This document shows, one piece after another, positions 14,932 to 24,088 of a stretch of DNA of 64,000 nucleotides. Under the pieces are notes generated by a model. That model had not been told where the DNA came from. It saw only the letters and a list, made by a program, of their open reading frames with translations, and searched no databases. The stretch spans positions 29,382 to 93,381 of the forward strand of contig JAGQYS010000059.1 in assembly GCA_020435965.1 (NCBI GenBank), written 5' to 3'. The DNA is from Flavobacteriaceae bacterium. GTDB lineage: Bacteria; Bacteroidota; Bacteroidia; Flavobacteriales; Flavobacteriaceae. Position 1 is the first letter of the stretch. Each line of letters starts with the position of its first letter. Made by a program: the position numbers and the translations under genes.

Positions 14932-16230
14932 TTATTTAATCACCAATATTCTAGGGTTTATTGGATATAACCATTCAATACCTCTTTCAGTAATGACTGC
15001 ATCATCTTCTAAAGGGACTCTCAATTTCTTGCCATTCCATTCTGGTACTTTGGTATAGGCAAATAACTCAATAGAAATAAGGTTGCTAGGTTTTAGTTCG
15101 TAGCCTAATCGCACAGGATTAAAAAATGCAATAGATGGACCTATGCCATGTCCCCAATTTCCAACAGAATGACAACCAATAATCACATCGGTTTTGTCGC
15201 CATCGGTATTTTTATTGAAGCCTTCCATTTTATTAAAGCCAGCTTTAGTTAAAGCTTCATACACTGCAGTTTCTGCTTGTTTGGCGGTAACACCAGGTTT
15301 GATGGTTTTCTTAATCACATCTCTTACTTTAACCCCTTGGTCAAAGGCATTTTGTATTCCTGGAGGAACACGAGTTTCTCCTTCTTTCAATACATAAGCT
15401 ATGCGTTTCATATCTGTATACATGTTCATTAGACCAACGCCCCAATCAATCATGAGTACATCGCCTCGTTGTATGATTCGATCTGATGAGGTTGCTTCCA
15501 CGCCATCAGGACCTGTAATATATACTGAAGGCATTCCAAAAGAGGAGCCTAAATTATGCTTGAATTGTTGTTCTTTCATCCACCAAGCCACATCTTCCAG
15601 TGTAGTTACTCCAGGTGTGATTATTTCGTTTGAAAAGGCTCTTTCAGCGATGGTGTAGGAGAGCTCACCAGCTTCGCCATAAATAGCAATCTCACTGGCT
15701 ACACGACGTGATCTAAAATCAGAGACTAGTTTTTCAGCCGATACAAATCGGTCTTCATATGGCTTACCAAGTACTTCTGCTAATTCTAAATAGGCAGAAT
15801 GCGTCAGACCATCAGCACCTCCAAAGTTTTTAGAGATATTCAAGCCAATTCGTTTTGGATTTCGAGCTTCAACAAAGGCTTTCAGTTCATCTGCCGATCC
15901 AAAATAATCGTAAGTATCTCCTTCCTCTAAAAGATAACCGCTTATTCCAAGTACAGCACGCTCAATGCGATCGCCACCTTTATCCGTAAAAATGTAATAC
16001 CCTGTAGAGCTTACATAGCCTTCTCCCATATCGGTATATAAAGGATCAAAATTGCCTTCACGATTGGTTACAATCCACATGTCAATATTGTTTTCTCGCA
16101 TGGCTTCTGGCAATACCAAGTCGAACTTATCACTTCGTACTTGATTCAGTTTACGCCATCTGCGCATGGATTCTTGACTGAAGGTGTTTAAACTAATGAT
16201 TAAGATGAGTAAGGAAAGGATAGTTCTCAT
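14932..16230 (-). CDS. Secreted M24 family peptidase (Xaa-Pro aminopeptidase-like)
   Basis: 432 residues with a signal peptide (MRTILSLLILIISLNTFSQ). The N-terminal creatinase-like domain is followed by a pita-bread metallopeptidase fold. Candidate metal ligands are D262 (MIDWGVG), D273 (YTDMKR), H361 (GHGIGP), E388 (ISIELF) and E408 (LEDD), so the site appears complete. Members remove N-terminal residues before proline or act on creatine-like amides; export suggests peptide scavenging in the periplasm. It is the first of three same-strand genes. Confidence 0.88.
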   Translation of the reverse strand: MRTILSLLILIISLNTFSQESMRRWRKLNQVRSDKFDLVLPEAMRENNIDMWIVTNREGNFDPLYTDMGEGYVSSTGYYIFTDKGGDRIERAVLGISGYLLEEGDTYDYFGSADELKAFVEARNPKRIGLNISKNFGGADGLTHSAYLELAEVLGKPYEDRFVSAEKLVSDFRSRRVASEIAIYGEAGELSYTIAERAFSNEIITPGVTTLEDVAWWMKEQQFKHNLGSSFGMPSVYITGPDGVEATSSDRIIQRGDVLMIDWGVGLMNMYTDMKRIAYVLKEGETRVPPGIQNAFDQGVKVRDVIKKTIKPGVTAKQAETAVYEALTKAGFNKMEGFNKNTDGDKTDVIIGCHSVGNWGHGIGPSIAFFNPVRLGYELKPSNLISIELFAYTKVPEWNGKKLRVPLEDDAVITERGIEWLYPINPRILVIK

Positions 16231-16389
16231 GTTTTAAGGTTTTGGTTGGTTAATTTTTAAAGTAATAAAGTTAGACTATAAAAATATATTAATCAAAGTA
16301 ATGCGATTGTTTAAAGGAAAGAATTATCAACATTCTTAGTTCTTTCATTCATCTTTCTTACATTTATAACTTCAACTAACTCAAGTTCT

Positions 16390-17769
16390 ATGGAAAAAAT
16401 AAACCAACTAACCGCAGCTTTTTCTAGTGCTGTTTGGGGATTGCCTTTGTTAATACTACTTATAGGTGGAGGATTGTATCTTTTAATTCGTTCTCATTTT
16501 TTACCGTTTCGTTTTATTGGTCATGCCATCCAGGTGCTTCGTGGTAAGTATGATGATCCTAACGATCCAGGGCAAATCACACACTTTCAAGCTTTAACTA
16601 CAGCCTTGTCCTCAACCATTGGTATGGGAAATATAGCAGGTGTTGCCGTTGCCATTTCCATTGGTGGTCCAGGTGCTGTGTTTTGGATGTGGGTCAGTGC
16701 CGTAGTTGGGATGTCTACTAAATTTTTTACCTGTACCTTAGCCATCATGTTTAGAGGCAGAGATAGTGCAGGCGAATTGCAAGGCGGTCCTATGTACTTC
16801 ATTATGGAAGGCTTAGGTAAGTCATGGAAACCTTTAGCAGTGATGTTTAGTTTATGTGGTTTAATAGGTGCATTGCCTGTATTTAATGTGAACCAATTAA
16901 CGCAAGCTATTAACGATATTTTATTAGCACCCAATGGCGTAGAGGTTAACTTTACCTCAAACTTAGTTGTTGGTTTAGTGCTGGTTGGTATCACTTCTAT
17001 AGTCATTTTAGGAGGTTTAAATCGTATCAGTAAAACAGCTTCTAAAATGGTGCCATCCATGGTGTTGTTATATTTTGTGTCTGTTGTTATTATTTTAGTG
17101 GTCAACATTGATGTGGTTCCTAAGTACTTCGCCATGATTTTTACAGATGCTTTTGCGGCCGATAACTTTAAAGGCGATGCCTTTTTTGGAGGACTTGTAG
17201 GTGGGTTGATTCTTCTTGGTATTAAGCGTGGCGCTTTTTCAAACGAAGCTGGTATTGGTACAGCACCTTTAGCACATGGCGCTGCTAAAACAGATGAGCC
17301 TGTTCGTGAAGGTTTAGTAGCCATGTTAGGGCCAGCCATTGATACCTTAGTGGTTTGTACGCTAACGGCTTTGGCTATTTTAGTGACAGGTGTTTGGGAA
17401 ACCACCTCTGATAATGGTGTGAGTTTAACAGCCTCTGCATTTGCTGAAGCTATGCCAGGATTTGGTAAGTATTTACTGTTGATTTGTATTGCTGTGTTCA
17501 GTATATCTTCGTTGTTCTCCTATTCTTATTATGGTAGTAAATGCTTGTCCTTTTTAATAGGTGCCAATAAACAACATTACTATAATTATTTCTATATCAT
17601 TAGTATCATACTTGGCGCAACAACCTCTTTAAGTGCTATGATTAATTTGATTGATGGTGTGTTTGCACTTATGGCCATTCCAACTATGACAGCAACCATT
17701 ATTCTAGCTCCAAAAGTGGTTAAAGAATTTGCAGCTTATAGACAACGACTTAAAGAAAACAGAGCATGA
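16390..17769 (+). CDS. AGCS family sodium:alanine/glycine symporter
   Basis: 459 residues, typical length, with about ten to eleven membrane helices. Family blocks include ITHFQALTTALSSTIGMGNIAGVA, the GPGAVFWMWVSA segment, LQGGPMYFI and KRGAFSNEAGIGTAPLAH. These proteins import small amino acids with sodium. The stop overlaps the next start as ATGA, so it is translationally coupled to the DUF4212 gene and hence to the SSS symporter, an unusual pairing of two different sodium symporter families. Confidence 0.95.
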   Translation: MEKINQLTAAFSSAVWGLPLLILLIGGGLYLLIRSHFLPFRFIGHAIQVLRGKYDDPNDPGQITHFQALTTALSSTIGMGNIAGVAVAISIGGPGAVFWMWVSAVVGMSTKFFTCTLAIMFRGRDSAGELQGGPMYFIMEGLGKSWKPLAVMFSLCGLIGALPVFNVNQLTQAINDILLAPNGVEVNFTSNLVVGLVLVGITSIVILGGLNRISKTASKMVPSMVLLYFVSVVIILVVNIDVVPKYFAMIFTDAFAADNFKGDAFFGGLVGGLILLGIKRGAFSNEAGIGTAPLAHGAAKTDEPVREGLVAMLGPAIDTLVVCTLTALAILVTGVWETTSDNGVSLTASAFAEAMPGFGKYLLLICIAVFSISSLFSYSYYGSKCLSFLIGANKQHYYNYFYIISIILGATTSLSAMINLIDGVFALMAIPTMTATIILAPKVVKEFAAYRQRLKENRA

Positions 17770-18023
17770 CACCTCAAGACAAAGCAAAAGCCTATTGGAA
17801 AGAAAACACCAGGTATGTCATCATACTTTTAATTATCTGGTTTGTAGTGTCTTACGGAGCTGGCATTATCTTTAAAGACGCTTTGAACAGCATCCGAATT
17901 GGAGGCTTTAAACTTGGTTTTTGGTTTGCCCAACAAGGTGCCATCTATGTGTTTGTTATTCTCATTTTTGTTTATGTACACCTTATGAATAAACTAGACA
18001 AAAAATATGGTTATGATGAGTAA
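17766..18023 (+). CDS. DUF4212 small subunit of a sodium/solute symporter
   Basis: 85 residues with two membrane helices: KAYWKENTRYVIILLIIWF, GFWFAQQGAIYVFVILIFVY and a charged tail LDKKYGYDE. DUF4212 proteins are found next to a particular clade of SSS symporters and are thought to be their small subunit. It overlaps the preceding AGCS gene (ATGA) and the following symporter (18007-18023), so the three genes form one coupled unit. Confidence 0.92.
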   Translation: MTPQDKAKAYWKENTRYVIILLIIWFVVSYGAGIIFKDALNSIRIGGFKLGFWFAQQGAIYVFVILIFVYVHLMNKLDKKYGYDE

Positions 18024-19743
18024 GGCCTTGTTTGTTGAAGCCATTGATGTACAAAACTGGACGTACATTCTGGTTGGTATTACCTTCGCTGTTTATATTG
18101 GTATTGCCATTTGGTCTAGAGCGAGTTCAACTAAAGAATTTTATGTGGCTGGTGGAGGTGTGTCGCCTTGGGCCAATGGCATGGCAACAGCAGCCGACTG
18201 GATGAGTGCAGCGTCCTTTATTGGTATGGCTGGCATCATCTCTTTTGCTGGTTATGATGGAGCTGTGTACTTAATGGGATGGACAGGCGGTTACGTTCTT
18301 TTAGCTTTACTCTTAGCACCTTATCTACGCAAGTTTGGAAAGTTTACAGTACCAGATTTTATAGGTGATCGTTATTATTCGGATACAGCACGAATCGTTG
18401 CGGTTATCTGTGCTTTGTTGGTGTCCTTTACTTATGTAGCTGGACAAATGCGAGGCGTAGGCATTGTCTTTTCTAGATTCTTAGAAGTCGATATCAATAC
18501 AGGTGTTATTATTGGAATGCTCATAGTATTGTTCTATGCGGTTTTAGGTGGTATGAAAGGCATTACCTATACCCAAGTGGCGCAATATTGTGTGCTTATT
18601 TTTGCCTTTATGGTACCTGCTATATTTATCTCCATTCAAATGACAGGGAATCCTATTCCGCAATTGGGCTTTGGTAGCGAATTGGCAGATGGTTCAGGTA
18701 CTTATTTATTGGATAAGTTGGATGGACTAAGCACGGAACTCGGTTTTGCCGAATATACCAATGGCTCAAAATCTTTAATTGACGTGTTTGCCATTACCTT
18801 AGCTTTAATGGTGGGTACAGCAGGACTTCCACATGTGATTGTAAGGTTCTTTACCGTGAAGCGTGTTAAAGATGCACGTAAATCAGCAGGTATTGCTTTA
18901 TTGTTAATTGCTGTACTTTACACCACAGCACCAGCAGTGGCAGTGTTTGCTCGTACCAACATGATTGAAACCGTTTCCGATCAACCTTATAGTGAAGTAC
19001 CACAATGGTTCAAGAAATGGGAAACCACGGGATTAATCACTTTTACAGATAAAAATAACGACGGACTTATACAATACGTCGCTGACGAATCACAAAATGA
19101 ATTAGTAGTAGACCAAGACATAATGGTTTTGGCAAATCCAGAAATCGCCAATTTACCCAATTGGGTCATTGCCTTAGTTGCCGCTGGTGGTTTGGCAGCA
19201 GCCTTATCTACAGCAGCAGGATTGTTGTTGGTGATTTCCTCTTCGGTATCTCATGATTTAATTAAAAAAGTGATTAAACCAACAATTTCTGAACAAGGCG
19301 AACTTATTGCTGCTCGTATTTCGGCAATTGGAGCAGTTTGTGTGGCTGGTTATTTTGGTATTAACCCTCCGGATTTTGTTGCCGCAGTGGTAGCGCTTGC
19401 CTTTGGTTTAGCTTCTGCTTCGTTTTTTCCGGCTATTGTATTGGGTATTTTCTATAAACGTATGAATAAAGAAGGTGCAGTGGCTGGAATGGTTGTTGGG
19501 ATTGCTATTATGCTTTACTATATCGTAAAGTTTAAATTTGGTTGGTTAGATGATGTCTTGCCAGATAAAAACCAATGGTGGTTTGGTGTATCGCCTGAGG
19601 GCTTTGGAGCCGTGGCTATGGTAATCAACTTTGTGGTTTCTATTACTGTGATGAAGTTTACTAAAGCACCACCTAGTGACGTTCAGGAGATTGTTGAAAA
19701 CATCCGAATACCAAGTGGAGCAGGAGAAGCTTCAGGCCATTAG
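18007..19743 (+). CDS. Sodium:solute symporter (SSS family, acetate/short-chain acid permease type)
   Basis: 578 residues with about 13 membrane segments. Typical blocks: STKEFYVAGGGVSPWANGMATAADWMSAASF, YVAGQMRGVGIVFSR, GTAGLPHVIVRFFTV and AALSTAAGLLLVISSSVSHD. It belongs to the DUF4212-linked ActP-like clade. The start could also be 18013 or 18016, as the first codons read MVMMSKA. An acetyl-CoA synthetase gene lies 1.4 kb downstream on the same strand, supporting acetate or another short carboxylate as substrate (inference). Confidence 0.92.
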   Translation: MVMMSKALFVEAIDVQNWTYILVGITFAVYIGIAIWSRASSTKEFYVAGGGVSPWANGMATAADWMSAASFIGMAGIISFAGYDGAVYLMGWTGGYVLLALLLAPYLRKFGKFTVPDFIGDRYYSDTARIVAVICALLVSFTYVAGQMRGVGIVFSRFLEVDINTGVIIGMLIVLFYAVLGGMKGITYTQVAQYCVLIFAFMVPAIFISIQMTGNPIPQLGFGSELADGSGTYLLDKLDGLSTELGFAEYTNGSKSLIDVFAITLALMVGTAGLPHVIVRFFTVKRVKDARKSAGIALLLIAVLYTTAPAVAVFARTNMIETVSDQPYSEVPQWFKKWETTGLITFTDKNNDGLIQYVADESQNELVVDQDIMVLANPEIANLPNWVIALVAAGGLAAALSTAAGLLLVISSSVSHDLIKKVIKPTISEQGELIAARISAIGAVCVAGYFGINPPDFVAAVVALAFGLASASFFPAIVLGIFYKRMNKEGAVAGMVVGIAIMLYYIVKFKFGWLDDVLPDKNQWWFGVSPEGFGAVAMVINFVVSITVMKFTKAPPSDVQEIVENIRIPSGAGEASGH

Positions 19744-19817
19744 ACGACAAATTTAAAAAGCGTTTACGCAACCTTTCATTAAACTTAGCATCTTACCTAT
19801 ATAATCCGTTATAAGTA

Positions 19818-21077
19818 ATGCGAAAGCCAATCCTCTTTGTTTTATTGCTCCTCTGTTGTTTACAATTCTCCATGTCTCAAGATAAAAAAGTTCTATTTAT
19901 TGGTAATAGTTACACCAATTACAACAATTTACCACAGCTTACTTATGAGGTTGCCAATTCCACTGGTGATGGCTTAATTGTGGATGGTTCTATTGTGGGA
20001 GGGTCTAGTTTAGAGTTCCATGCTACCAATGGTTTTACCGAAAATAATATCAGTGAAGATACTTGGGATTATGTCATCATTCAAGCTGGTAGTATTGAAG
20101 GAGCGCTCACAGGCGATTATTTTGATACGAATGTAGCACCTTATGCGGAACAGCTTGTCGATATCATAAAAGCAAATTACGCCTGTTCCCAACCTGTTTT
20201 TTATCGTACTTGGGGAAGAGAAAATGGTGTTGGAGGATCTTTGTGCGTGACTTATCCTTGGATTTGTACCTATGAAGGTATGGACGATGCCCTAGAGATT
20301 AACTATCGCGCACTAGCCGATACTAATGACGGACTCATTGGGCCTGTTGGAACTGTTTGGCGTTACCTTATCGATAATCCAAACACTCCTGATTTGTACG
20401 ATGCTGACGAATCGCATCCAGCCTTAGCAGGTTCTTATGCTGCAGCATGCACGTTCTACACCATTTTATTGCGTAAAGACCCAACATTTATTACTTATGA
20501 TGCTAGTCTTGATCCAATAGTTGCAGCGCAAATAAGGACTGCAACCAAGGTTGTGGTATATGATCAATTAGCCTATTGGAAAGTGGGTGAGTTTGACCCT
20601 CAAGCTAATTTTACCTATTTTGAAAACAATGGCGAAGTCGCCTTTACCAATATCGCTTTAAATGCCGATACCTATGCTTGGGATTTTGGCGACACCAACA
20701 CATCAACCGATGAAAACCCAATCCATACCTATACACAAATTGGCGATTATAATGTAGAACTTGAAGTGACCAAGTGTGGTGTTATCCACACATACAATGC
20801 AACTGTAAGTGTTAGTTCCTTGGACCTTGAAGACAACTTTTTAAAAAGCTTAAAACTATATCCTAACCCAACACAGCATCTTTTAAAGATAGATGGTATC
20901 GCTTTAGAAACCATTCAAAAGATTACACTGTATAATCTATTAGGAACGTCTTTACCTGCTAAGTTCAATAAATCAGAAAGCAGTATAGATGTCTCAACCT
21001 TAGCTTCTGGCAATTACTTTCTTGAAATCATAAATATTGATGGTGCAAAAACTATACGTAAGATTATCAAACAATAA
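19818..21077 (+). CDS. Secreted SGNH-type hydrolase-like protein with PKD domain and T9SS sorting domain
   Basis: 419 residues. A signal peptide (about 1-20, ending SMSQ) is followed by an SGNH hydrolase-like domain: VLFIGNSYT near residue 30 has the block I Ser, and DADESHPA near residue 195 has the Asp-His pair. A PKD-like domain follows (about 270-335; YAWDFGDTNTSTDENPIHTY), then a T9SS type A domain (LKLYPNPTQHLLKIDG to KIIKQ). It should be exported to the surface, perhaps removing acyl groups from carbohydrates; the substrate is unknown. It sits between the SSS symporter and acs but has its own leader. Confidence 0.85.
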   Translation: MRKPILFVLLLLCCLQFSMSQDKKVLFIGNSYTNYNNLPQLTYEVANSTGDGLIVDGSIVGGSSLEFHATNGFTENNISEDTWDYVIIQAGSIEGALTGDYFDTNVAPYAEQLVDIIKANYACSQPVFYRTWGRENGVGGSLCVTYPWICTYEGMDDALEINYRALADTNDGLIGPVGTVWRYLIDNPNTPDLYDADESHPALAGSYAAACTFYTILLRKDPTFITYDASLDPIVAAQIRTATKVVVYDQLAYWKVGEFDPQANFTYFENNGEVAFTNIALNADTYAWDFGDTNTSTDENPIHTYTQIGDYNVELEVTKCGVIHTYNATVSVSSLDLEDNFLKSLKLYPNPTQHLLKIDGIALETIQKITLYNLLGTSLPAKFNKSESSIDVSTLASGNYFLEIINIDGAKTIRKIIKQ

Positions 21078-21175
21078 AGAAGCAACGTGAATGTTGTTTA
21101 GCAACAGCCTCTTAAAATAATATTTTTCTTACCTTAGTTAGCTCTTAAAAAAAGTGCAATAAATCAGCTATTACC

Positions 21176-23104
21176 ATGAGCAACTACCACATAAAACACC
21201 TTGAAGAATACTACCAAGTCTACCGAAAATCAATTCGTGAACCTGAAAACTTTTGGGAAGAAATAGCCGAAGAACATTTCATCTGGCGCAAAAAGTGGAG
21301 CAAAGTCCTCTCTTGGGATTTTACCAAACCTGAAGTCAAGTGGTTTGAAGGCGCCCAGCTCAATATTACCGAGAATTGCATCGACAGGCACCTTGCCACT
21401 CGTGGCGATAAAACCGCTATTCTCTTTGAGCCTAACAACCCAGACGAACCAGCAGAACATATAACATACAAGCAATTATATTCTAGAGTTAACAAATTTG
21501 CCAATGTACTTAAAGCTCAAGGCATTAAAAAAGGTGATCGTGTGTGCATTTATGTACCTATGATTCCTGAATTGGCTGTTGCATTGTTGGCCTGTGCGCG
21601 TATAGGTGCCATTCATAATGTTGTATTTGCTGGCTTTTCATCTACAGCCTTAGCTACTAGAATAAACGACTCCAATTGCAAGATGGTCATCACTGCCGAT
21701 GGTTCTTATCGTGGTGCTAAAACCATCGACCTGAAAGGCATTGTTGACGAAGCCCTAGAAAGCTGCGATAGCGTAAACACAGTATTGGTTGTTAAACGCA
21801 TTGACTCCGAAGTTGCCATGAAACAAGGTCGCGATAAATGGTTGCAACCTCTTTTAGACGAGGCTTCCCCTGAAGGCAAAGCTGAAGTAATGAATGCCGA
21901 AGATCCTTTATTCATCCTTTATACCTCAGGATCAACAGGTATGCCAAAAGGTATGGTGCACACCACAGCTGGCTATATGGTATATACAGCCTATTCCTTT
22001 AAAAACGCCTTTCAATACAGAGAAAATGATGTGTATTGGTGTACTGCAGATATAGGCTGGATTACAGGACATAGCTATATTGTGTATGGGCCACTAGCCA
22101 ATGGCGCCACAACCCTGATGTTTGAAGGCGTGCCACACTATCCAGATTTTGGACGCTTCTGGCAAATTGTTGAAAAACATAAAGTCAACCAGTTTTATAC
22201 CGCACCAACCGCCATTCGAGCCTTAGCGAAGCAAGGCTTGGAACTTGTAGAAAAATACGACCTAACCTCATTAAAAGTCTTAGGTTCTGTAGGCGAACCT
22301 ATTAATGAAGAAGCTTGGCATTGGTACAACGATAATATCGGTAAAAAGAAATCACCAATCATTGATTCGTGGTGGCAAACCGAAACAGGAGGCATCATGA
22401 TTTGTCCAATCCCTTACGTCACACCAACCAAACCCACTTATGCCACCTTACCATTCCCAGGCATTCAACCCTGTTTAATGGACGAAACTGGAGAGGAGCT
22501 TAAAGGCAATCAGGTAGACGGTCGTTTGTGCATTAAATACCCTTGGCCATCCATGGCACGAACCATTTGGGGCAACCACCAACGCTATAAGGATACTTAC
22601 TTTTCAGCCTTTGAGAACATGTACTTTACAGGTGATGGTGCCTTACGTGATGAGGTTGGCTATTATCGCATCACAGGACGAGTAGACGACGTCATTATCG
22701 TATCTGGCCATAACCTTGGTACAGCACCTATTGAAGATGCCATCAATGAACATCCAGCAGTGGCTGAAAGTGCCATTGTAGGCTTTCCGCATGACGTTAA
22801 GGGCAATGCCTTATATGGCTATGTCATTTTAAAAGATACTGGCGAAACCAGAAACCACGACAACCTGCGCAAAGAAATCAATCAGATTATTACAGAGCAT
22901 ATAGGTCCTATAGCCAAACTCGATAAAATACAGTTTACCGAAGGCTTGCCAAAAACACGCTCCGGAAAAATTATGCGACGTATTTTACGTAAAATAGCCC
23001 ACAATGACATAGCCAATTTAGGAGACACCAGCACCCTGCTCAACCCAGAAGTGGTAGAAAGCATCATAGAAGGTGCCAAGGAGTTTAAGAATACTAATTG
23101 GTAA
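21176..23104 (+). CDS. acs: Acetyl-CoA synthetase (AMP-forming)
   Basis: 642 residues, normal for Acs. Blocks: N-terminal YHIKHLEEYYQVYRKSI, the ATP loop YTSGSTGMPKGMVHT, the adenylate motif WWQTETGG, the hinge region GRVDDVIIVSGH and the C-terminal catalytic Lys in LPKTRSGKIMRRILRK. It activates acetate to acetyl-CoA through acetyl-AMP, feeding the TCA cycle and lipid synthesis. Gene order after the DUF4212/SSS symporter suggests uptake and activation work together. A terminator lies about 225 bp downstream. Confidence 0.96.
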   Translation: MSNYHIKHLEEYYQVYRKSIREPENFWEEIAEEHFIWRKKWSKVLSWDFTKPEVKWFEGAQLNITENCIDRHLATRGDKTAILFEPNNPDEPAEHITYKQLYSRVNKFANVLKAQGIKKGDRVCIYVPMIPELAVALLACARIGAIHNVVFAGFSSTALATRINDSNCKMVITADGSYRGAKTIDLKGIVDEALESCDSVNTVLVVKRIDSEVAMKQGRDKWLQPLLDEASPEGKAEVMNAEDPLFILYTSGSTGMPKGMVHTTAGYMVYTAYSFKNAFQYRENDVYWCTADIGWITGHSYIVYGPLANGATTLMFEGVPHYPDFGRFWQIVEKHKVNQFYTAPTAIRALAKQGLELVEKYDLTSLKVLGSVGEPINEEAWHWYNDNIGKKKSPIIDSWWQTETGGIMICPIPYVTPTKPTYATLPFPGIQPCLMDETGEELKGNQVDGRLCIKYPWPSMARTIWGNHQRYKDTYFSAFENMYFTGDGALRDEVGYYRITGRVDDVIIVSGHNLGTAPIEDAINEHPAVAESAIVGFPHDVKGNALYGYVILKDTGETRNHDNLRKEINQIITEHIGPIAKLDKIQFTEGLPKTRSGKIMRRILRKIAHNDIANLGDTSTLLNPEVVESIIEGAKEFKNTNW

Positions 23105-23140
23105 GTGTCATTGCGGACGTAGTGAAGCAATTTCGTCAAT
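23104..23140. repeat. Fragment of dispersed palindromic repeat (GTCATTGCG type)
   Basis: The sequence GTGTCATTGCGGACGTAGTG followed by AAGCAATTTCG resembles one end of the dispersed repeats also seen near 26748-26840, 27098-27134 and 49489-49530 (TCATTGCGA...GAAGCAATC). Here only one end is recognisable. Confidence 0.55.
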
Positions 23141-23692
23141 ACCCTATATAGTTATCTGTTATTGGTTCTCCATTGTCAGTTTGGGTGATTTATGAAGCAT
23201 GAGTGAATTGCATAGAAAACCTTTTGAGGGCAAGTATTACACTGCACTTTTGTTTCACAGTTTTTCACAAAACCCCTAGATGTAACAATAATAACCCTTT
23301 CATACCCTATGCTATGTTTCTGTTTTCACCTTCCCTTCAAAAGGGAAGGATTTTTTGTTTTTTCTAAAAAAAGAAGAAATCATTTTTTCCCCTTGTTGCC
23401 TTGTAGTCCATATTATTAGCTGATAGGAACAAGGAGGAGTGGCTTTGGTTTCTTTAAAAGAAACTAAAGACGAGGTTGTTAAAACCCCAACTTTGCTTCA
23501 TTATAGAAGAGGCACGACCGAAGCAAACTCATGACGTAATATCAATACTTCACAATGTCACTTACACCAAGCAAGCACACCATAAGCACAAAAATAGGTA
23601 TAGATCACTTAATATCTGTGTACATCTTTATAACCACGAAAGCCCAAATAATAACACAAACCGTTACCACAATCGAAAACCAAAAAATAAAG
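23141..23692. other. Gene-poor spacer after acs
   Basis: Apart from the terminator at 23329, I see no convincing gene. Short frames at 23476-23721 and 23555-23764 (+) have basic, low-complexity translations and overlap the small membrane gene on the opposite strand. Around 23447-23478 there is a hairpin-like stretch (TTGGTTTCTTT / AAAGAAACTAA). Confidence 0.5.
23329..23359 (+). terminator. Rho-independent terminator downstream of acs
   Basis: Perfect 9-bp stem CCTTCCCTT / AAGGGAAGG (23329-23337, 23341-23349) with a 3-nt loop, followed by ATTTTTTGTTTTTTC. Confidence 0.8.
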
Positions 23693-23881
23693 CTATTTAC
23701 GTCCATTGGTCACGATTTTAAAAAGAATTATCAACCCAAGTATCATAGGCGCCCACATCCCTAAAAAAATGCCATGAAGCTCATGGCCAGTTAAAAAAAG
23801 ATACTCAGCTATGATGATGATAATAGCACAAAGAATTAAAAGCAGTAAACTGGGCGTGCCCAGCTGTTTAAAAAAAGACAT
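23693..23881 (-). CDS. Small two-helix membrane protein
   Basis: 62 residues: MSFFKQLGTPSLLLLILC starts the first hydrophobic helix; YLFLTGHELHGIFLGMWAP is a distinctive polar loop; a second helix (ILGLIILFKIV) ends in TNGRK. The strict helix-loop-helix layout and the conserved-looking TGHELHGIFLGMWAP loop argue for a real gene in an otherwise empty spacer. Function unknown. On recall only, similar short proteins with a G-H-x-L-x-G-I-F-x-G-x-W-A-P loop exist in Bacteroidota; this would need a search. Confidence 0.65.
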   Translation of the reverse strand: MSFFKQLGTPSLLLLILCAIIIIIAEYLFLTGHELHGIFLGMWAPMILGLIILFKIVTNGRK

Positions 23882-24088
23882 ACATAAGGTTTGATGCCGT
23901 TAAGGTAAATCATTTTCAAACAAAAACCAATACATATAAAAAAGCATCCAATGCTAAAAGCTTTGTAATGGCAGTTGCTATTATGTGTATAAGGTATCAA
24001 TTTATTAAACGCAACAATCAAATTTATTTGTATATTTATCTCATAATCAGGCTATTTTGCTAATAACCCATTAATAATTTCACATCTC

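Noticed and set aside
16587..17405. 272-codon reverse frame opposite the AGCS symporter gene
   Set aside because: Pro/Thr/Lys-rich translation is the antisense of a membrane protein gene with strong family motifs.
23476..23764. Two short plus-strand frames after acs
   Set aside because: Low-complexity basic translations overlapping the better-supported small membrane gene on the minus strand.
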